DNA of 64,000 bases from Sapria himalayana. Taxonomy: Eukaryota > Streptophyta > Magnoliopsida > Malpighiales > Rafflesiaceae. Both the position numbers and the translations under genes were made by a program. Of this stretch, positions 12,032 through 23,138 are shown in pieces. The notes beneath the pieces were generated by a model. That model did no database searches. It saw nothing but the letters and a program-made list of their open reading frames with translations, and was not told where the DNA came from. The number at the start of each line of letters is the position of its first letter. Position 1 is the stretch's first letter. The stretch spans positions 555,830 to 619,829 of the forward strand of contig JAREIK010000377.1 in the NCBI GenBank assembly GCA_029783825.1, read 5' to 3'.

Positions 12032-12471
12032 AGTCTTAAGGATTTTGCCCCTTTTTTAATTATTAAAAATTTAAAAAAATAAAAAAAACTTTTAATATTT
12101 TTTTTAAATTAATCTATAAAATCTTCCTCCTCTCTAAGATTTATATTTTTTTAAAACATAAATCATCTCAATCTTTTGCTTTGAAATTGTGATTTTCTTT
12201 CTCTCGTTCTCTCCTAATTTTTTCTCTCTTGTGATTTTGACTTGTCTTTTTGGAACTCACAATTTGGCTTTGATGTTTGGATTTGTGGTGTGTGTGTTGT
12301 GGCTTGTGAGAATATAAAAAAGCTAAATTTTATGCATTTTGATTTATGCTCTATGGGTATTTTGTATTTTATTTTAATTAGTTAACTGTTAACTTAACTA
12401 GTCTTTCTTTCTCTCTACTCTACTCTCTAGTTTAAACAAAAATTAAAAATTGATAAATTGTTATTTAAATA

Positions 12472-14466
12472 ATGAAAATAAAATTAATTAAAATTTAGAA
12501 AATGAAAATCCTATGCAAATATCTTAGGTTGTCAAAATTTTAGTTTTTCTGGTTGTCTTGACTTAAATATCTAAAAAATAAAAAATTAGGACTTCAGTGG
12601 TTTGAACTCACTTTAATATAATAAAACAAAAATTTTAGGGATGTCAAAGAAGAATTAACACAGTACAAATATTATAAGAAAATTATATGTTATAAGAGTT
12701 TGTGTGAGACTGTGCACCTCAAGAGACATGCTGAAAATACATCAAAAAATATGGTTCATTAGATCTTAGACAAACCCAACTCAAGGATGAATTTTTTGAG
12801 ACTGGGTCTAGTTTAGTCTTAAAGTTTATTCCCTTCTTATACCACAATCAGTTGTGAAGGGAGGACATACCAAATTGATCACTATGATAGGTCTTTCGAT
12901 CAAATTTTCTGAGAATCAAAGGGTATTCAATATCATGCAGACATATTTTCAGCCTGCATATCGTAGGATTCATAGGTCCACATCTAGGAACGACTTACTA
13001 AAATATTTTAAGTTTGAAAAATAATTAATAATTAATGAATTTACGAATTATAGTGGAGTGGTGTCCGTGACATCCGATATCTAGACTAGTCATGATGCAT
13101 TTTATGCATGCATTACAGCCCACTATGTAGATTCAACATACACCCAAAATAAAAAATTTTAGGATTCTCTGAGATTCTTCATCTTCATGATGACCCGGCT
13201 ATTTTTGAGTGCATGATAAAAATTTTTTAGAGAATATAAAATTTTAAATAAAATTTTTAGTATCACATTCGATAACGCATTTAATAATGGAGTAGGGATT
13301 AACATATTTATTAGAAATATTAGAGATGTACCATCAAGAGAAATTTTTTACTTTAGATTCATGTGTCACGTGATTAACTTGATTAAATAAGTAGGAATAA
13401 AGGTGTGTACCTCCATTTTAGATAACATACGTAACTCACTAAAATATATTAACATGTCTCACAAATAACAAGAGTTCGGTAGTCTCTATTTGTCTATGAA
13501 TCTTAAGAAGAAAATTTATTCGGATGTGAGATACAGTTGGAATTACATATACTTGATGTTGGAGTCAATAGGAAGAGTAACTCATTTATTATTAATGATA
13601 CTGATTAGATTATAGAAACTTTATATATGAAATTCTTGAAATTTTTTATGATATGACGAATATGTGTTATCAGTTTATACTATCATGATTTGTATTGTAT
13701 TAAGGTGCATATACAACATTAAAAACATATTTAGGAAGTATTGAGATGACCCAATACTTAGCGATATGGTAGTAGAGATAGAAACTAAATACTTAAAGTA
13801 TTAGTTCACTGTTCTATTTTTTTATTGTCTTGCTGTCTGCATGGACCCTAGGGTTAATGTGGAAAGAATAAAGAATGTTTTGACTTACATTTTCTTGTGC
13901 ATGAATTTAGAAGACTCATCATAATGATTTATTTATGAGAAGTTGACTAAGCTTTTTACATATATCGATACTAGGTATGATGGTAGTAGTAGTGATGCTC
14001 CGAGTACGGACATTGATATCATATTCGGAGATGATTTTTTTATTTAGTTAGCGAGGGGGAAACGACGGGGTGGACTGTCGAATAGGAGCGAGTTGTCTTA
14101 GTATTTAGATACTGATTATTGTTCAACCCTATTACATTCTGATACTGATTATAGTGAAAATCATACGAGTTTATCTTTCCCGTGATATTTAAGAAGGTAT
14201 GGGATCTACTGACTCCTTTAGTATCGAGCATAACATTGATTTCTATTTTTTTGTTCTAGTAAATGTGATTTTGGATAAGAGATCGAAATTATGTTCATAT
14301 ATTGTTAATGTTTTAGCATGTATAAAGAATTAAGAGGATTCAAGTTTTGCATTTAGGATCTAATGGAACTAAAGCAAAAACAGATGAGTTGATTGCTGAT
14401 GATGATTTATATGTTGATAGTGATATTGATATCGAAGATAATAACGATATGATGATTGACGATTGA
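12472..14466 (+). pseudogene. BED-finger hAT transposase pseudogene, heavily decayed
   Basis: The region aligns piecewise to the transposases at 5944-8066 and 59269-61350. Landmarks are the BED area around 12620-12740, PRV-type block around 12910, a SDI-TSHD-like block around 13070, the TFDNAFNN block around 13262-13290, the CHVIN block around 13365 and the acidic tail ending in TGA at 14466. Nearly every block contains stops (for example Trp to TAG or TGA) and small frame shifts, so no functional protein is possible. The start is placed by homology only. Confidence 0.85.
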
Positions 14467-14552
14467 TGATGTTAATGCTTGACGGTTGATGATTGATGTC
14501 GTTGATGCTTGACGGTTGACGATTGATGTCGTTGATGCTTGATAGTTGATGA
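14461..14552. repeat. 30-bp minisatellite, about three units, at the transposase stop codon
   Basis: ATGCTT recurs at 14475, 14505 and 14535, exactly 30 bp apart, within units reading roughly TTGATGCTTGACGGTTGA then CGATTGATGTCG. The array begins in the last codons of the transposase. A single unit is visible after the stop in the relative at about 61348-61390. Confidence 0.85.
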
Positions 14553-15190
14553 TTGCCAGATTACAACACTTATTTGTTATGTCTGGTTTTAATTTTTGAT
14601 TTTGATTTACTCATTTTTATTTACATTGTTTTTGTTTTTGTCATTTGTATTTATTTAATTTTTGGTTGTGATATTTGAAAGTTTAAACTTGAATATTTAA
14701 TTTTTTTTTATTTTGCATTAGTTTTTAATTTATTTTCATATTTATGTTTTAATATATTATTAAATCATATTTAAATATTTAATACACTTACACTGATATC
14801 TGATAGTCTAATATACATACACATATTTATAAATTTTAAAGTATCAAAAATAATTAATATTAACTAAATACTTAAAAGTAAAAATAATTAACATTAAAAA
14901 AAAACTTTTAATATATTAAAATTTAAAAATTTTTAAACATAAAGTCATAAACTAAATAATAAATGCATAAATATAAAATAATATTATCTTAAAAAAATTA
15001 TTAAAATTTAAAAACTGGCCCATATAGGCCTTACTTGGCACAATTTCTCAACTGTCCGGGCCTACAGGCCTTGCTGGGCTCGGCCTGAAGATGCCATGCC
15101 TGGTCAGGCATGGCACAAAAGCTCAGTTGGGCGGCCAAAAACTAGGTCGGGTTGGGCTTGCCTTGCCTGTTTGACACCTCTAAGTGCATG

Positions 15191-16008
15191 CATCGTGTGT
15201 AAATGGTGCAAAATACTTTATGACTTGAAACAATCTCTTAGGGTGTAATTCAACTTCTTTTTAATGCTAATTACTTTTAGTTTAAGAAGATATGAGTCAG
15301 ATTTTATTATTTGTAAAAACATATTCAAGATGTATGATTTTTTTTAGGTAGTGGGTATTCAAACATGTTGAACATTGTGGGTATGTGACTACGATAGATG
15401 GTGACACAGTAATTGCGTGCCTCATTTTTCTTTGTACCACGCATGTGCGCATTGTAGTAATCTTGTCCTCGTGCATTGTTTTGGTTCAATGTATGTATCC
15501 CCTCTCTGGAGTTTTGTGCACTTATGGGCCCTAGGTTTTTTTTCTCTTTGAATTTTAGTTCTAATATCATGTTAAATCAACACCTAAAAATCTAAAGAAT
15601 ATAAAAGCTTACAATAATAAAACAAAAAGTGTATATGGGATATATTATATATGGGCTAGTCTAATTGTGACAACCCAAAAATTGATTACTCTCATCCATA
15701 ATATAATAAAATAAAGTAAACAAAAAATCAAAATTATAAACCACAATAATAACAAATTAACATTGAAATGCAAGTAATTAATTTAAATAACAAAATAAGA
15801 TAATAATAATGATTAAAATGTAATATATATCATGAGTTTTTAAAATAAGATAATAACAAATTAACATTGATGTTTCTTGTTCATAATGTAAATGATTCAT
15901 ATCTTTATATTCAATGTTTTTTGAGAGTAAATTTGTTGAAATATAAGTCTCTCTTAGATTATGTAATAAGTATGAGACTTGTGTACTAGGTGCAATATTT
16001 TTTTATGT
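15191..16008. other. Non-coding interval with a possible copia LTR edge
   Basis: No gene. Around 15558-15585 the plus strand reads TTCTAATATCATG then TTAAATCAACACC. Its reverse complement resembles an LTR end (..TTTAACA) followed by a degenerate initiator-Met primer-binding site (TGATATTAGAA against the usual TGGTATCAGAGC). This would make it a minus-strand copia remnant, but there is no second LTR. Confidence 0.35.
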
Positions 16009-16236
16009 ATTGGAGATAAAGGTATCAAATGGGCAGTGTTGTGCCTGTACATCTTATTTTTGTGTAGCCTAGTTGTACCACCTTGTTGTGTTGAGCATGA
16101 TAAGACTGCCAAACCTTTAGGCTAGACATGACCCATTTGTCCCACAACAATGCTTGATCGTGTTGATTTTTGTTTTAAATTAAAATGAAATAAATAATTT
16201 AAAAATTGATAGTAGCCTGAAATAAAAAAAAATATA

Positions 16237-16812
16237 GGGAGAATTATGTTTTGGGGTATTTTCCTAGAAATTTTTAAGATTTAAAAACTAAAATTTTGAT
16301 ATTTTTTAAAAAGTCACAAAACTAAAAATAAATTAAACATAAGTGTACTCAATTTCGTAAGTCTTAAACTACCCTCGCCCTAGCTCGTCACTCTCACCTC
16401 TCGCCCCTCTCTCCCCACCCCTCTCTTCTCGCCCATCTCCACGAGCTCCTTTGCGGAGTCATTGTTGAGCTTTCGGTTGGGCTATTAGAGCTCAAAGGAG
16501 CTCGACCGAGAGCTCCACCGAGCTCCAGGAGCTCGATGGAGGATGATGCCAAGCTCCTGGAGTTCGAAAGAGCTCTCATTTGAGCTTTAGGAGCACAACC
16601 ACAAGCTCTAGGAGTGCAACCATGAGCTCCATCGAGCTCGATGGGAGAGGGCGAGATCTAATGGGAGAGAGCGAAGATAGTTTAGTATAAACGTAATAAA
16701 GTGCACTAAATTTAAATATTTTAAGATTTTGATTACTTTTTTTGAAACTTAAAAATATAAGTTTCAAATTTTAAAATTTTGTTGGGGGAGCACCCCAACC
16801 CATAATTCTCCC
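16237..16812. mobile_element. Non-autonomous Mutator-like element (family M2)
   Basis: The 576-bp element is bounded by inverted GGGAGAATTATG (16237-16248) and CATAATTCTCCC (16801-16812). The match continues as TTGGGGT on both sides. The 9-bp duplication AAAAATATA (16228-16236 and 16813-16821) is exact, though of low complexity. The interior (16440-16660) is dense in GAGCTC, AGCTCC and CTCGA words that form many small inverted repeats. No coding capacity is credible. Nine-base duplication with long inverted repeats suggests Mutator-like origin. Confidence 0.8.
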
Positions 16813-18511
16813 AAAAATATAAGTGCTTAATGAAAAAAAGTTAATTATTTTTCATAATCAAAAGTAGAATATGATATATATACATATATAATATACAATA
16901 AAATATAACTCATAAGATCATAAGTGCATAATGACATAATTGATAGAACTAAGAAAAATAATGAGATTATGGTATTGTATAAAAAAATAATTAAAATATA
17001 ACTCATAAGATCATAAGTGCATAATGACATGATTGATAGAACTAAAAAAATGATGAGATTATGATATTGTATAAAAAATAATTAAAAAATCACATGAGTT
17101 ATCAATTGGAGTCTGTGGTATAGTAGTATATATGTAGATACAGATCATCATCATATATGTGTTTGAAGGTATAGTTAGTGGTGATTTCAATATCTTTGAT
17201 TTATGTCTCATTAATTATTATTCATCATATTTTGTGTCTTATTTCGAATATTATATTTCTAATTTTCTTAGTTCTTCATACAAATAGATGCCTCTATGAT
17301 ACTTGGTCATTATTTTGATATCTTATATAAAATAATATTGATTATCACAGAAAAAGTAGATTCCGATGTTATGCTAGACATTGAATGAGTCAGTAGATAG
17401 ATCACCTCGTTGCTTGTCCCTAATTAATTGAATAAAATATTTATCATTTTTGAATATAATGTCCATGTTTATACTTGGAGCTTGGCTATAAATATCATAC
17501 TTAATGTCGTAATACGTAAATAAGTTTGTTAATTTTTTGTGAATAAAACTTTATTGTTGGTATTTCTTGTTCATGCACGTGGATATTCTTGTTAAAATAT
17601 TTTTATTTTTTTTTCTTTATTCTTTGATCCATATAGGTAGTCAAGTAATATAAAATTGAAATGAAGGACTAATATTTTAAATATTTGATTTTCATCTCAA
17701 TAAATCATGATGCAAATAACATGGTGATCTTTATATATGTTAAACATAATACTAATATTGCATATATATCAATGTGTAATATAAGTGGTGTGAGTGTACA
17801 TAGATGAATATATATTTTTTGTGTTATAATTAATCTTAAGAAATTTTATAAAAGAAATTCTTGTATCTCAATTAGAAACATTAATTATTAGTTTGTCACA
17901 TTTATTATTGATGTAGTCGGATATTATGTATTAGTTATTAATATATGACTTCAACATCAAATATGTGTAATTTCAATAATTGTCTTATGTCCATCTGGAA
18001 TTTTTTTAGCCCTATTGATAAATAGATACTACAAAATTTGTGTTGTCTGTTCTAAGATATTTTAGTTTAATTTTTATTTTTATTAATAAGTGAGAAATAA
18101 CTTTCATTTTTGCCTATACTATTAAATTAATTATGTAATAGATATATTTAACATGAAAAATTTTAATTAATGATTTATCTTTAATAATTCTAACAAAGAT
18201 ACTAAATGCCCATATTAATCTAAATATTTTATTATGAATATCATATTTCTAAAATATTTTTATTTATACTCATATATGACATGATCATCATGAGGATAAA
18301 AGATTTCTGAAAATTCTAATTTTTTTAAGTTTTTACTTTGAATCTCAATAGTGTGCAATGATATACAAGAATTTATATAATTATGACTAGTTGAGATTTA
18401 TGATATCATAGACATCACTTAATTATATTTTTTAAATTTGTTAATCATTAATTTTTATTTATTTATAATATTTTATTATGTTATTTATTTTTTTGGACTT
18501 AGGAATCTTAA

Positions 18512-19914
18512 TAGAGGTGTCAACTAGGCCGGTCTTAAGGCACGATACGATTCAGACGTGATTGGCCTGGCACGGCTCGAGAATTTCTCGTGCTCGTGCC
18601 CGTGCTGTGCCTGTCTACGACACAAATCGTGCCGTGCAGTGTCGAGGCCAATCGGGCCTCATGTCGTGCCTAGCCCAACACGGTACCTCGGCACGAACTG
18701 AGAAACTGTCCCAGCGGTAGAAGCTGAGCCTGACGGTTTCAAAAATTTCCTGGGTCCGATTCCGATTCCATCCCTCCCCCCTCTTCTTCATTGGCCCGTT
18801 CCCAATTCCCAACGGTTCAAAATTAAAAAAAAATTAAAAATTTTGAATTTTAGCCGTTGGATTTCGCCTCTAACGGTTATTTGGCAGAATCCGATGACCC
18901 ACATGATTATGACCCAAAAAAATCAATAAAAAATAAAAAAATACTATTTAAAAAAATTCATAATTTTTTTCTATAAAAGCCCCCCTATCTAATTTTTATG
19001 TTTTTCAAAAATATTAATTCTTACTCTTTCTTAAATCTCTCTTTTAATATTCTTTCTCTCGATATTTTGGATCGGTTTTTCGGAACTTGTAACTCGGATT
19101 TGGTTTTGAAAGTCATAATTTTGGTGCTGGTGCTTTACCTTTACATTGATTTATGAGTATTTTATTTTTTTAAATATTATTTATTTAAAACTCTTAACAT
19201 GATAATTAATATTTAAAACTACTTAGTTTTTTACTCTCTCTCTACTCTTTAATTTATCATCTTGCCTAAAAAAATTAATTTAAATATCTAATATTAATGA
19301 AATTAATTTAAATTTAGAAAATAAAAATATACACAAAAGTCTGAGACTGCTAAAATTTTTGTTTCTTTGGTCGTCTCAACCCAAATATTTAAAAAACAAA
19401 AAAAATTAAGACTCATGTAGTTTGGACTCATTTTAATATAACAAAACAAAAAATATTAGGGTTGCGGAAGAAGAAATGATACTGTGTAAATATTATAAGA
19501 AAATTTTAGTTTATAAAAGTGCGTTTGGGGCTGAGCACCTTAAGAAGCATGTCAAAATATGCTCCAAAAAATATGATGCAGTAGATCCTAGGCAAATCCA
19601 ATTTAGTAGTATGTTTTTTGAGGCTGAATCTAGTTCAGTCTCAAAGTTTACCTCATTCATATACTGCAGCGAGTTGAGTAGAGAAGGTATAACCAAACTT
19701 ATCACCTTGATGGGTATACATCTAGTGAGCATCATGCAGACATATTTTATAAGTTGAAAAAATAAATAATACTTAATGAATTTATGACATATAGTGAAGT
19801 GGTGTCCGTGACGTCCGATATCTAGATTAGTCATGATGATTTATCTTATACATGTCTCACCGCTCACAATGTAGATTCTAAATGATTTATGAATAAAAAA
19901 ATTTTATGATTTTA
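18512..19914 (+). mobile_element. Right-truncated plus-strand BED-type hAT
   Basis: The left end TAGAGGTGTCAACTAGGCCG begins at 18512 inside the minus-strand transposase of the older hAT. The GC-rich subterminal region (GAATTTCTCGTGC and GAAACTG.CCCA words) is closest to that of the hAT at 58508. The transposase starts near 19290 and reads through the BED region, but the element stops abruptly near 19914. There the sequence switches to the minus-strand BED block of the host, with no right terminus or duplication. A deletion removed the rest of the element and some host sequence. Confidence 0.8.
19290..19912 (+). pseudogene. Truncated hAT transposase, N-terminal part
   Basis: The clearest open segment, 19476-19757, encodes a BED-like finger (CKYYKK ... 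GAEHLKKHVKIC) followed by the conserved SSSVSKFTSFIY.SELSREGITKLITLMG block. Upstream, the TPVVSTQ-like and VWTHFN-like segments carry stops. After 19757 the frame breaks, and a VVSVTSDI-like block (with Trp changed to a stop) at 19795-19830 is the last recognisable motif before the deletion junction. The catalytic middle and the C-terminal dimerisation region are absent. Confidence 0.8.
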
Positions 19915-21028
19915 TTGCTCAATTTGTTTGTCTGTAATCTAATGTACCATATTTTTTGATGTACTAATTGACATGTTTCTTATTCAATATACTATTTAAG
20001 TTGTCTATTTTTTTTTATTTTTTAGGTGATAAATGAATTTTGATTAAATATTTTGGAAAAAATTTAGTTTTGACTTGAAATATTTTGGTAGAGTTGTTAT
20101 TATTTATATCTACGTTAAATTTATTATTTATTATTTTTTATAATTTTTTTTAATTTATTAATATAACTAATAATAAATTTTCAAACAATTAAACAAAGTT
20201 TATAGTAGTCACAATTATTTTGTTGCAGTCTATTTTCCTTTGTACCACATCATTATCTCCGATTTCTATTAAAATTTTTAGCTACAAATTATATTGTGTA
20301 TGATTAAATTAAATATAAGAACAATAAAACAATTGCAAAAACAAATATATAGGAAGAGAAGAGCTAAGATAGAATCGCATGAGAGGAGAGATTTTATAAA
20401 ATAAGAATAAAAATTATCAAATTTTTATTATCTTTTATAAAAATTTTTTAGATAAAAAAATTATATATATATTTTTATTTTTTTTATAATTTATATGGCA
20501 AGACATTAAACAGATATTGGATTTTTGGCATGTAGTCATTGAAAATAATTTGATGATTATATATATATTTAAAATTTTTTTTTTAAAAGCAGCAACTGAC
20601 ATGTCGTACATATCACTGTTGATGTCTCTACCTTTTATGCGAAAATATAATGGGCAGCTGATTTTAGTTGGGCCCCAATAGCTCCGGCCACCAACAAGTA
20701 GCCATGTAAACTGAACTTATAAAGGTAACTGTTGTTTGTCACTGTTGCCTGTCGTTCCCCGTTACTGTTGTTTTCGGGGCCTTCGGCCGGGCCTTGAAGG
20801 CCCCGACGGGACATGACTCGTGATTCGTGACCCACTTATGCCTGGTTATGGGTCACTGTGCTGGTGGACTGTGCCACTGTGCCATGCATGTGGGTCATGC
20901 CTCGTCTAAGCCGTCTATTGGGTCGGCACAGTCCTGGTTTAGGCACGGTTCTAGACCGTGTCATGTCAGGCTTGGCTTGACTAATTTGAGTTGTGCCATC
21001 TTGTTCACTTGAAATCCCTATTTGAAGA

Positions 21029-21974
21029 ATATAAGTCAGATAAAAAAATTCAAAATTCATCTCTCTTTCTAATGAAAATAGGAATATGTCCATTTCAAGC
21101 GTTCAACCTTCAAATAGGATCAAATGATCTTTTGTCCTCATCCCCATCTATCCCAAAGAAATGAGAAGGGCTGGCATGTTAGGAATGCTGAAGTTGTTTG
21201 TCAGTCTTTGTTTGTAAGAATGGCAGGCATATTCAATGGTGAAATCTTCAATATGCATAGACTATATCTTGATATTTCTTAGTGAGTGCATTGAAAAGCC
21301 TTTCTTCTGTATTCTCAATGAAAAGCTTCTGGGCCAAATTATTCCTTGCAAGAATTCCACCATGTTGGCTTATTGATCATCCAAAACTCTCATTGCCAAT
21401 GATCATTCTCTGTTTTAGCTGTGTGAGTTCAAATCATTTTATAATTATGTGGTAAATCTTGATAATGCATGTTCTATGCACATGATATGCAATGTCTAAA
21501 AATCATTACATATGTTTGTAGAAAGGCACCTGTAAATTAATTCTGATTCTGTCTAGTTGTATGGTCTGGGATGGGATTGTGTAACAACTTGGTTCCACCA
21601 ATCTCTGTTTTTCTTTATTTTTCATTTTAGATAAGTGTCAATAATTATTACATTTTTTTTATCCAGCAAATTGAATTTTTATTTAAACCATTTATTGTGA
21701 GTAAGCTTCTCACCTTAATGCTTGTGAGCTATTAGGCGAGCTCCATGGAAAAGATCAGCTATGTTGAATTCTACAAAAGCAAATATAATTGTCCAAAAAG
21801 TACTCAAGGAAATCAGGAGTAAATGGATTTATAAAATCATAGAAATTGCACATAATATTGTTAGAGTGATGGTCAAATTCCTTTTAAGAGTTTCAAAAAT
21901 GTTAAAAAATGGAAGATTGAACCCTCCCACACACTTGATGGCTGTGAAATTTTGTATAATTGTGAAATGTTGTT
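21029..21974. other. Interval without recognised gene between two hAT elements
   Basis: Sequence 21100-21600 is more balanced in base composition than its surroundings and looks like older single-copy or intronic DNA, but has no motif I recognise. The stretch 21900-21975 ends in TGTGAAATGTTG.TTAATGGT, which resembles 37765-37800. This is the pre-insertion target of the 15.8-kb nest. Confidence 0.4.
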
Positions 21975-21982
21975 TTAATGGT
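21975..21982. repeat. Target-site duplication of the outermost nest element, left copy
   Basis: TTAATGGT here against TTCATGGT at 37755-37762, 7 of 8 identical, 15.8 kb apart. Confidence 0.7.
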
Positions 21983-23130
21983 TAAATTGTCAAATGGGTT
22001 GTGCATTGCTTGCATGGTCCATTTTAGTGTTGCCTAGCCATGCCACCATCTCGTTCATGCCCAGCAATGTACGAGAAGCCAAACATCAAACTTGACATGG
22101 CCCATTTGGTTTGTAGCAGTGTCGGGCTATGATGGTTCATGCTGGATTGTGTCATTCTAAACAGAAATTTTAAATTCAAATAAATTCTAAAATTTCTATA
22201 AATTTTAAAATGAATACATAATACAAAAAAAATTTGACTTTCCATATTCATGATTTGGTTTGACTTAGAGGTGCTAAATGGGCAGGGCTGGGGCGGCCCG
22301 GATCGGTTTTAGGTGGCCCAACTTGGGCACAATACTCTTCCTGGCTCGACATGGCTTCATCAGGCTAGGCCTGCCATGGCTCGATGGCTTGGCAGGTGAT
22401 GAAACTATGCTGGGTTGGGCCAATATGAGCCAGTTTTTAATTCTTAATAAATTTAAATTTTTTTATTCAAAATTGTTACTATTTATAGATTTTTAATACA
22501 TTATAAGTTTTTGTTATTATTTTTAGTATTTAGTTAATTTTAATAGTTAATGTTAATTGTTAACTATGAATAAATAATTAAATTTTTAATTTTTATTTTA
22601 TTAAATTTAATAAAATATTAAGTTTATTTATTATAATAAATAACTCAAATTTTAAAATTAAATGTGTATCAGTGTAAGTGTATGAATTAATAAAATATTA
22701 AAATTTAAATATGAATAAAAATTAAAAATCAATGCAAAATGAAAATTCAGAAAAAATAAATATTAAAGTTTCAGCATTAATTCACGACACAATCACAAAC
22801 TCAATGTTAATATCACAAACAAAAAATAAATAAACAGAAATACAAAATAAATGAATAAATTAAAATCAAATATAAAATATCAGTGTCTCAATCAACCTTA
22901 ATATCATTAATGGTCATATCATCCTCAATATTAATTTCACACGGATTATCATTATCAATTAACTCTTTCATTTTTGATGTAGTCCTAACATGATCCTGAA
23001 TGTCTAAGCTCGAATCTTTCTAATTCTTTATGCATGCTAAAACCTCAATAATATTTGGACATAATCTTCATCTTTTATCCGAAATAATATTCATTACAAC
23101 AGAAAAAATAGTCTTTGATTCTACACCTGA

Positions 23131-23138
23131 CATTGGAG
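23131..23138. repeat. Target-site duplication of hAT-C, left copy (CATTGGAG)
   Basis: Exact match to 26540-26547. Confidence 0.95.

Larger units (their letters stand above)
10824..15182 (+). mobile_element. BED-type hAT transposon carrying a nested Mutator-like element
   Basis: The element starts TAGAGGTGTCAAATGGGCAG and ends CTGTTTGACACCTCTA, with an exact AGTGCATG duplication at 10816-10823 and 15183-15190. It is 4359 bp long. Removing the 631-bp insertion at 11401-12031 and its 9-bp duplication leaves about 3.7 kb, the usual size of its relatives here. The transposase (12472-14466) has many stops, so this is an older insertion than 5219-8764 even though its target duplication is still perfect. 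Confidence 0.94.
17130..20100 (-). pseudogene. hAT transposase pseudogene, minus strand, interrupted
   Basis: Minus-strand blocks match the transposase at 23691-25784: the C-terminal dimerisation region around 17200-17450, middle domain around 17500-18300, CHVIN-like and FDNAS-like blocks around 18100-18250, and the N-terminal BED region at about 19920-20100. The reading frame is broken throughout. Between the AGGAATCTTA block at 18501 and the BED block at 19920 the gene is split by a plus-strand hAT. Roughly 200 bp that should separate these blocks is missing. Confidence 0.75.
16017..21020 (-). mobile_element. Old minus-strand BED-type hAT, host for two insertions
   Basis: The left end TAAAGGTATCAAATGGGCAG and right end TTCACTTGAAATCCCTA are degenerate copies of the TAGAGGTGTCAA terminal repeat. 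The flanks ATTGGAGA (16009-16016) and TTTGAAGA (21021-21028) agree at 6 of 8 bases, as expected for an eroded duplication. The right end (20760-21010) is GC-rich and resembles 37500-37750. The element holds a Mutator-like element at 16237-16812 and a plus-strand hAT fragment from 18512 to about 19914. The transposase runs on the minus strand and is heavily decayed. Confidence 0.75.
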
